Positions 7,076 through 11,359 of a stretch of 11,359 nt of DNA are shown one piece after another; the first letter of the stretch is position 1, and each line of letters starts with the position of its first letter. Below the pieces are notes generated by a model. That model worked only from the letters and a program-made list of their open reading frames with translations, was not told the origin of the DNA and searched no databases. The stretch covers positions 1 to 11,359 of the forward strand of contig JAEXAZ010000253.1 of the NCBI GenBank assembly GCA_023394255.1, read 5' to 3'. Source of the DNA: Bacillota bacterium (GTDB taxonomy: Bacteria; Bacillota; Clostridia; Oscillospirales; Ruminococcaceae). The position numbers and the translations under genes are program-made.

Positions 7076-7118
7076 AGAAGAATGCCAGACGCAAATCAAG
7101 CGGCTGGCATTCTCCTTT
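7074..7118. terminator. Long hairpin between converging tnpV and surface-protein genes
   Basis: AAAGAAGAATGCCAG (7074-7088) pairs with CTGGCATTCTCCTTT (7104-7118) with a single A-C mismatch, around a 15-base loop. The first arm overlaps the last two bases of the tnpV stop codon. The 3' side is only moderately T-rich on either strand (CTCCTTTATT on +, CTTCTTTAC on -). It may end transcription from both directions, more convincingly for tnpV. Confidence 0.6.
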
Positions 7119-7228
7119 ATTGCAATTGGGAAAGGCTTCAAAACAGATAGGGGGTAGGGAACAGTTGCGCAGTAGCTTGCCCCCTTGGTTTCACCGGGTT
7201 TGCCCTTGGCTCTGTTCTGTTGTTATCG
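7119..7228. other. Short intergenic stretch with no recognised feature
   Basis: Between the hairpin and the stop codon of the surface-protein gene there is no convincing gene. GGGGG at 7150-7154 and CCCCC at 7180-7184 could pair weakly, and TTGCCC..TTGG occurs twice (7178-7188 and 7200-7209). Neither amounts to a clear signal. Confidence 0.4.
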
Positions 7229-10200
7229 TTACTTTGATTTTCTCACGCCGTTTTCATCGACCTCATAACCGTCGACCTTGGTACTCTTGGCAAGGGAACC
7301 ATCGGCATTGAGGTAATACCATTTACCGTCGATCTCCAACCATTTTCCGGATACCATGATGCCGTCCTTCGTGAAATAATAGGTTTTGTTGTTGCCATTG
7401 GCGCCTAAATCCCAAAAGCCCACCAGCATGATATTGCCGGAATAGAAGTACCAGTTCCCGGCATCATCCTTTTTCCAGCCGGTCTGCATGGAGGCGTTGT
7501 CATTAAAGAAATACTTCTTGCCGTCGATGGTCTGCCAGCTGGTGAGAAGCTTGCCGTCCCTGTAGTACAGCCACTGTCCGGCGTCGTTCAGCGCCCATGC
7601 CTGCGCGGTAGCGGGGTCGGTGGTGAGCTTAATATAACGGTGCAGCATGGTCGAAACCTCCGCGCGGGTCGCCCCGGCTTTGGGGTTAAAGTTATTGCCG
7701 TTTCCGCCCATCATAATGCCCGCCTGCTGCATGGCCGTTACCGCTGTCTTAAAGGTGCCGCCGATACTGGCGCTGTCCGCGTAGGTGATGGCCTCGCGGG
7801 TCACGGGCAGGGTGTAGCCGGTGGCCTTGGCATAATTTTGCAGAATCACCGCGATTTCCTCACGGGTGACCGCTCTCTCGGGAGCGAATTTGTCGTTTCC
7901 GGTGCCGCTGACGATTCCTTTCTTATACGCCCATTCGACATAGGGCAGGTAGTATTTGCCCGCCGCCACGTCGCTAAAGGAGCTGGTCTTGTAGGCGCTC
8001 ACGTCCGCACCGGCCAGCCTGCCAAGGACCGTGACCAGCATCCCGCGATCCATCGCCGCATCGGGTGAGAAAGTGGTATCGGTGGTTCCGCTGAACAGGC
8101 CGCGCCCTACTGCGTAGTCGATGGATTCCTTGGCCCAATGGGTAGCGATGTCGGTATACTTCTCCGTGGGGGCCGTATAACCCACACCGTAAACGGAGAA
8201 GTGGTTGCTGTCGAAGATGATCCCTCCGCTGTTGGCGTCGTAGGTTGAACCGGGGATGCGGGCCGCTTGCCCATTGCCGTCTATATAGACCCCGAACAGA
8301 TAGCCTACGGCCTCGTTCTTGCCCGGTTTGTATGGGATGGAGAGGGTGACGCTGCCGTTATTCAGGCTGGTGATGTTTACCGTCTTATCGTCCTTGATAT
8401 AGCTGAGTGTGATATTGTACACCGCTCTTGTTCCAATGAGCGTTTTGGCTTTGGCAGAAAGCTCCGTTACCGGAGTGAGGCTTATAGTAACATCGCCGGT
8501 GCTTTGCGCCCGGATTTGTTTCAGGGCTTCCAAATCAAAGTCCAAGGTGAGCAGACCGCCGTTTACTTCAAACTGCCGCACCTTAGAATCGGTGAGCAGC
8601 TCCAAGGTAGGCTGGGTCAGCACGATTCCCAGGGATTTTGCCGTGTCCGGCAGGACAATGTTTGTGGCAATACCGATGCTATTTGCTGTTTTTCCCTGTG
8701 CTCTGGCTCGCTCCAGAGCTTTTGCGATGGTGTCCGCGACGGATTGCTGAGGAATGGTCGCGGTCGCATGGCCGCTCCCGTCCACCGCCCCGGTAACGTT
8801 AAATCCGGCGATGACCGGCTGGTCCGGCTTTTTATCCGGCTGGATGGTGACTTTGGTGCTGCCGCTGGTTGAATTGCCGCCGCCACCACCGCCACCGGAT
8901 CTTGCGTTTACTGTCACGCTGATGCTGACGGCCAGAGGAACGCCGTTTGGATTGATAACCCCCGCCGGGAGCGTTACGGTTCCGTTTACAATGAAATTTT
9001 GCGCATTGGTATTGGACGGATTGTATGAGCTTGAAGCAACATCCCATATCACACCTGCGTTGACATTGCCGTCACCGGTCACCAGTGTTAGGATGCCGGG
9101 CAGCCCCAGTACGGAAGCCGTCTTCGCCGTGCCGTTTACCACGCCCGTGATTGCGGATGGGGTAACGATGCTGACAAGGGTCTTATCTGTAGAGGCAGCC
9201 GGATTGACCGTGATGGCTTGATCCGCCGTTTTCCCGGAAGCCGTATGGGTAATGCTCACCTTGTCATGGCTCGTTGTCAGCGTTGTTCCATTTGTCGGGC
9301 TTACCATGATACCTTTGCCCGTAAAGCCTGCAAACGGCACATCCTCGGTCGAATCGTCGTTATAGGTCAGCGTTGCCGCAAGCCCCGAGAGGTCGAGCGC
9401 TTCTCCCTCTGTATAGACCAGCTTTGTTGGCTGCGTTTTTACCGCGATGTCCATCACCGACTGCGCCGCCGTTGCGGAGAAAGTCACGATGAAGGTTAGC
9501 TTATTGCCGACAACATCTCCACCGCTGACCGAACCGGGCGCCGCAGCTCCGCTGTTCACCGTAGGAGTGAAGCCCGCCGCCCAGAATTTAAAACCTATCG
9601 CCGCAGTCAGTTCGATAACCGCCTTGTAGGTAGAACCGGCCTTGAATTTGCCGCCCGATGTTAAGTCAGCCGCCGAGCCGTCGCCGTTTTGCCATGTCAG
9701 CCCTGTCACCGAAAAGCTTGAATCGCCTGTCAGGCCTGAGGATGTGATCGGCGCTGCGCCAGCCGCAGGAGCGACGACGCCGGTGATTGAGGCCGAAGCA
9801 ATGTCCGTTACCGCCGATATCGTCAGTGTGACCGTTTTTTTCACATTGTTGGGGTTGCTTTTTGCGGCGGCGGTGATGGTAAAATCGCCACTCAAATTTC
9901 CCGGAAGAGTAAAGCTTGCGCTGCCGTTTGTCGTATCCGCCGGCGTAACCGTAAGGGATGTGTTATCAGGCTTTTTCACCGTGACAGTTACTTCCTTGTT
10001 CGTCCAGTCCTCCCAGCCCATGATGTTGACGGTGACTGTCCTGCCGGCAGGGGACGCTGCTATGGCGTATTCTGGGGCGCTGCCCATGATGCCGTCTGCA
10101 TACAAGGTGACGGCCAGCGGGGTGGTGGAAAAGCTGATGAGATGCAGCGGCATATCAACCGTCGCGCCAAAGCCGGGCAGCTTGCCGTTCTCGGTCGTCC

Positions 10201-11359
10201 AGCCGCCAGCGGAAAGAAACAGACCGCCCAAGGTGCCGTCCGCCGCAATCTGAGCGGCGGTTTTGGCCATGCCGTTTTTATTGTTTTCCGCGCCGTCGGT
10301 AATGGTTTGCGCAACGTTGTTCACCGTCACCGTCATGCCGCCAAAGGCAATATTTCCGGAGAATCCTCCAATTGTTCCACCACCCACCACGCGTCCCACA
10401 TAGTTTAAGCCGGTAACCGAGGGGTTTAGCGCGGCACAGTTTTGCACCGCTCCGATCATAGACCCGGCCAAGCCGCCAACAGGGCCGTCTATACCGGTGA
10501 CGGTGGCCGTGCTGAAGCAGCTTTGCATCGTGCCGCCGCTGCCAACAAGACCCACCACACCTCCGACATCGCCGTAGCCGTCTATACTGCCGGTTGTGTA
10601 GCAGTTTTTCACTTCAGCGGAATATACGGTCGCCGCAATGCCGCCGACCTCTAACATGCCGCTGACGCTTGCATTCACCAAGCCAAGGTTCTGCACACTG
10701 CCTCCTGTGGTGAGGTCCCCGAACAAGCCCTGTGAATTGGCGCTGGGGCGCTTGATGGTCAGTCCGGTGATGGTCTTGTAGTTGCCGTCAAAGCTGCCCT
10801 TAAATGCGTTTGTACCCGTACCGATGGGAACCCAGCCCTCGCCAGTCTTGTAGCTGGAAAGGTCGAGGCCGTTCATCAGCTTGTAGCATACGCCATTTGC
10901 ATTATAGGTTGTGTTCCCCGCGTTTACAAGCTGGGCAAGCCTGGCAAGCTGGGCGGGGGTGCTGATTTGGTAGGGATCGCCCTCGCTGCCGGTGCCTCCT
11001 CCAAAGGGGTTTTGGCCTGCCGGGAGCAGATACAGGGGCATGGGAGTCGCCTGCCCATTCAAGCCGGGCAGCTTGCCGTTTTCGTAGGTCCATGCGGAAT
11101 CACTGTTAAACAGCGTTTGGAAGAAGTTCGCCGCGCTGATTTCGGTGGCGGTTTTGCTTTCGCCATCCGGTGTGTTCGAGGCGGATGAAATTTCTTTCGG
11201 AGCGCCGTTCAACAGCGCCGTCATGCCGTCGAAGGCGACGTTGCCGGTGATGTTGAGCCCGGGGTTGCTCCCCGTCACACGCCCAAAACCGGCAGCTCTC
11301 GCGCGAACCAAAGAGCAGAGCGCCGCGGAGTTTTTTACCACGCCGGGGCCTATGGCGGA
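7229..11359 (-). CDS. Giant modular surface protein (GLUG, Ig-like, SLH and choline-binding-type repeats), 5' end outside window
   Basis: This is the C-terminal part of a secreted cell-surface protein. The frame stays open to the right edge (six codons past the first possible GTG at 11341), so the true start and signal peptide lie outside. Residues are numbered from that GTG. GLUG-type beta-helix repeats cover about 120-320 (FKGSFDGNYKTITGL at 180-194, VGGLAG at 288-293), set between two copies of a WT.ENGKLPG module. Ig-like modules follow at about 408-812; the last resembles the ITGVVNGTAKTASVLGLP family. Next come a Gly7 linker (816-822), a domain often seen before SLH repeats (about 845-1057), three SLH domains (about 1062-1239) and choline-binding-type repeats (about 1250-1350). 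There is no LPXTG sorting motif. Anchoring is expected to be non-covalent, through SLH to wall polymer. Ligand or adhesive role is unknown. The stop is TAA at 7229-7231. Confidence 0.9.
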   Translation of the reverse strand, partial: SAIGPGVVKNSAALCSLVRARAAGFGRVTGSNPGLNITGNVAFDGMTALLNGAPKEISSASNTPDGESKTATEISAANFFQTLFNSDSAWTYENGKLPGLNGQATPMPLYLLPAGQNPFGGGTGSEGDPYQISTPAQLARLAQLVNAGNTTYNANGVCYKLMNGLDLSSYKTGEGWVPIGTGTNAFKGSFDGNYKTITGLTIKRPSANSQGLFGDLTTGGSVQNLGLVNASVSGMLEVGGIAATVYSAEVKNCYTTGSIDGYGDVGGVVGLVGSGGTMQSCFSTATVTGIDGPVGGLAGSMIGAVQNCAALNPSVTGLNYVGRVVGGGTIGGFSGNIAFGGMTVTVNNVAQTITDGAENNKNGMAKTAAQIAADGTLGGLFLSAGGWTTENGKLPGFGATVDMPLHLISFSTTPLAVTLYADGIMGSAPEYAIAASPAGRTVTVNIMGWEDWTNKEVTVTVKKPDNTSLTVTPADTTNGSASFTLPGNLSGDFTITAAAKSNPNNVKKTVTLTISAVTDIASASITGVVAPAAGAAPITSSGLTGDSSFSVTGLTWQNGDGSAADLTSGGKFKAGSTYKAVIELTAAIGFKFWAAGFTPTVNSGAAAPGSVSGGDVVGNKLTFIVTFSATAAQSVMDIAVKTQPTKLVYTEGEALDLSGLAATLTYNDDSTEDVPFAGFTGKGIMVSPTNGTTLTTSHDKVSITHTASGKTADQAITVNPAASTDKTLVSIVTPSAITGVVNGTAKTASVLGLPGILTLVTGDGNVNAGVIWDVASSSYNPSNTNAQNFIVNGTVTLPAGVINPNGVPLAVSISVTVNARSGGGGGGGNSTSGSTKVTIQPDKKPDQPVIAGFNVTGAVDGSGHATATIPQQSVADTIAKALERARAQGKTANSIGIATNIVLPDTAKSLGIVLTQPTLELLTDSKVRQFEVNGGLLTLDFDLEALKQIRAQSTGDVTISLTPVTELSAKAKTLIGTRAVYNITLSYIKDDKTVNITSLNNGSVTLSIPYKPGKNEAVGYLFGVYIDGNGQAARIPGSTYDANSGGIIFDSNHFSVYGVGYTAPTEKYTDIATHWAKESIDYAVGRGLFSGTTDTTFSPDAAMDRGMLVTVLGRLAGADVSAYKTSSFSDVAAGKYYLPYVEWAYKKGIVSGTGNDKFAPERAVTREEIAVILQNYAKATGYTLPVTREAITYADSASIGGTFKTAVTAMQQAGIMMGGNGNNFNPKAGATRAEVSTMLHRYIKLTTDPATAQAWALNDAGQWLYYRDGKLLTSWQTIDGKKYFFNDNASMQTGWKKDDAGNWYFYSGNIMLVGFWDLGANGNNKTYYFTKDGIMVSGKWLEIDGKWYYLNADGSLAKSTKVDGYEVDENGVRKSK
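7298..7579 (-). repeat. Choline-binding-type (CW_binding) repeats at the protein C-terminus
   Basis: About four aromatic- and glycine-rich repeats are visible at residues 1255-1348: GQWLYY, GWKKDDAGNWYFY, KTYYFTKDG, and GKWLEIDGKWYYLNADG. This pattern is typical of glucan- or choline-binding wall repeats. A short tail reading KVDGYEVDENGVRKSK closes the protein. Confidence 0.85.
7625..8158 (-). repeat. Three SLH domains
   Basis: The repeats begin at YTDIATHWAKESIDYAV (residue 1062), SFSDVAAGKYYLPYVEWA (about 1121) and TYADSASIGGTFKTAV (about 1188). Each contains a G(L/I)...G...F.P......R pattern: GLFSG..FSPD..MDR, GIVSG..FAPE.AVTR and GIMMG..FNPK.GATR. Such triplets bind pyruvylated secondary wall polymers in Gram-positive bacteria. 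Confidence 0.92.
10130..11359 (-). repeat. Tandem long module (about 297 residues per period), one copy cut by the window edge
   Basis: Residues 2-107 (VKNSAAL...GNVAFDGMTALLN...WTYENGKLPG...MPLYLL) match residues 299-404 (VQNCAAL...GNIAFGGMTVTVN...WTTENGKLPG...MPLHLI) at a constant offset of 297. At DNA level the copies are diverged; the longest shared stretch I noticed is AGCCGGGCAGCTTGCCGTT, near 11060 and 10160. The full gene probably contains more copies upstream. Confidence 0.8.

Larger units (their letters stand above)
6628..7118 (+). mobile_element. Possible mobile-element remnant or small non-autonomous unit around tnpV
   Basis: The stretch from the inverted repeat (6628-6715) through tnpV to the hairpin (7074-7118) is a compact AT-richer island between GC-richer host genes. 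I see no flanking target-site duplication and no clear terminal inverted repeats joining the two ends. The limits are therefore only the outermost structured bases and are uncertain. Confidence 0.28.

Noticed and set aside
8876..8896. GCC/ACC-rich repeat tract as a microsatellite or phase-variable tract
   Set aside because: It encodes a seven-glycine linker with mixed GGC and GGT codons. A repeat of three-base units in frame would not switch the gene off.
8267..9221. Plus-strand open frames (8267-8872 and 8754-9221) opposite the surface-protein gene
   Set aside because: The minus strand encodes continuous Ig-like, poly-glycine and pre-SLH domains here; the plus frames are proline-rich or unstructured mirrors.
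11339..11341. GTG at 11341 as the true start of the surface protein
   Set aside because: The frame stays open to the window edge, the GTG falls within a repeat module, and no signal peptide follows it. The gene is cut by the edge.

Overview
The window looks like chromosomal DNA from a Gram-positive, moderately high-GC Clostridia species. An Oscillospirales/Ruminococcaceae-type gut or sludge bacterium is my best guess. The basis is the strong AGGAGG-type ribosome sites, a TnpV-family mobile-element gene, and a very large surface protein that carries both S-layer homology (SLH) repeats and choline-binding-type wall repeats. The species itself cannot be read from the sequence.

Positions 61-5835 (+ strand) hold a tightly packed sugar uptake and catabolism operon. 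In order it encodes a ribose-type ABC importer ATPase, its permease, an aldo/keto reductase, an FGGY-family (xylulokinase-like) sugar kinase and a deoxyribose-phosphate aldolase-family enzyme, and it ends at a very strong intrinsic terminator. The sugar-binding protein is not in the window and probably lies upstream of position 1. The logic is import, optional redox conversion, phosphorylation, then retro-aldol cleavage to central metabolites. The aldolase implies a deoxy-type sugar. The FGGY kinase, in place of the usual PfkB-type deoxyribokinase, and changed residues in the aldolase make the true substrate uncertain.

Positions 5889-6592 hold a HAD-family sugar-phosphate phosphatase or mutase that appears to have its own promoter and a very short leader.

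Positions 6628-7118 form a small island of visibly more AT-rich DNA with an orphan tnpV gene. It is preceded by a 14-bp inverted repeat that would pair the tnpV ribosome site with the ribosome site of an 18-codon upstream reading frame, a layout like translational attenuation. It is followed by a long hairpin. This is the least expected arrangement in the window.

Positions 7229-11359 (- strand) encode the C-terminal part (at least 1,376 residues) of a giant modular surface protein. From N to C it has a repeated GLUG-type beta-helix module, several Ig-like domains, a poly-glycine linker, a domain often seen before SLH repeats, three SLH domains and about four choline-binding-type repeats. Its start lies beyond the right edge. 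It converges with tnpV, with the hairpin between them.
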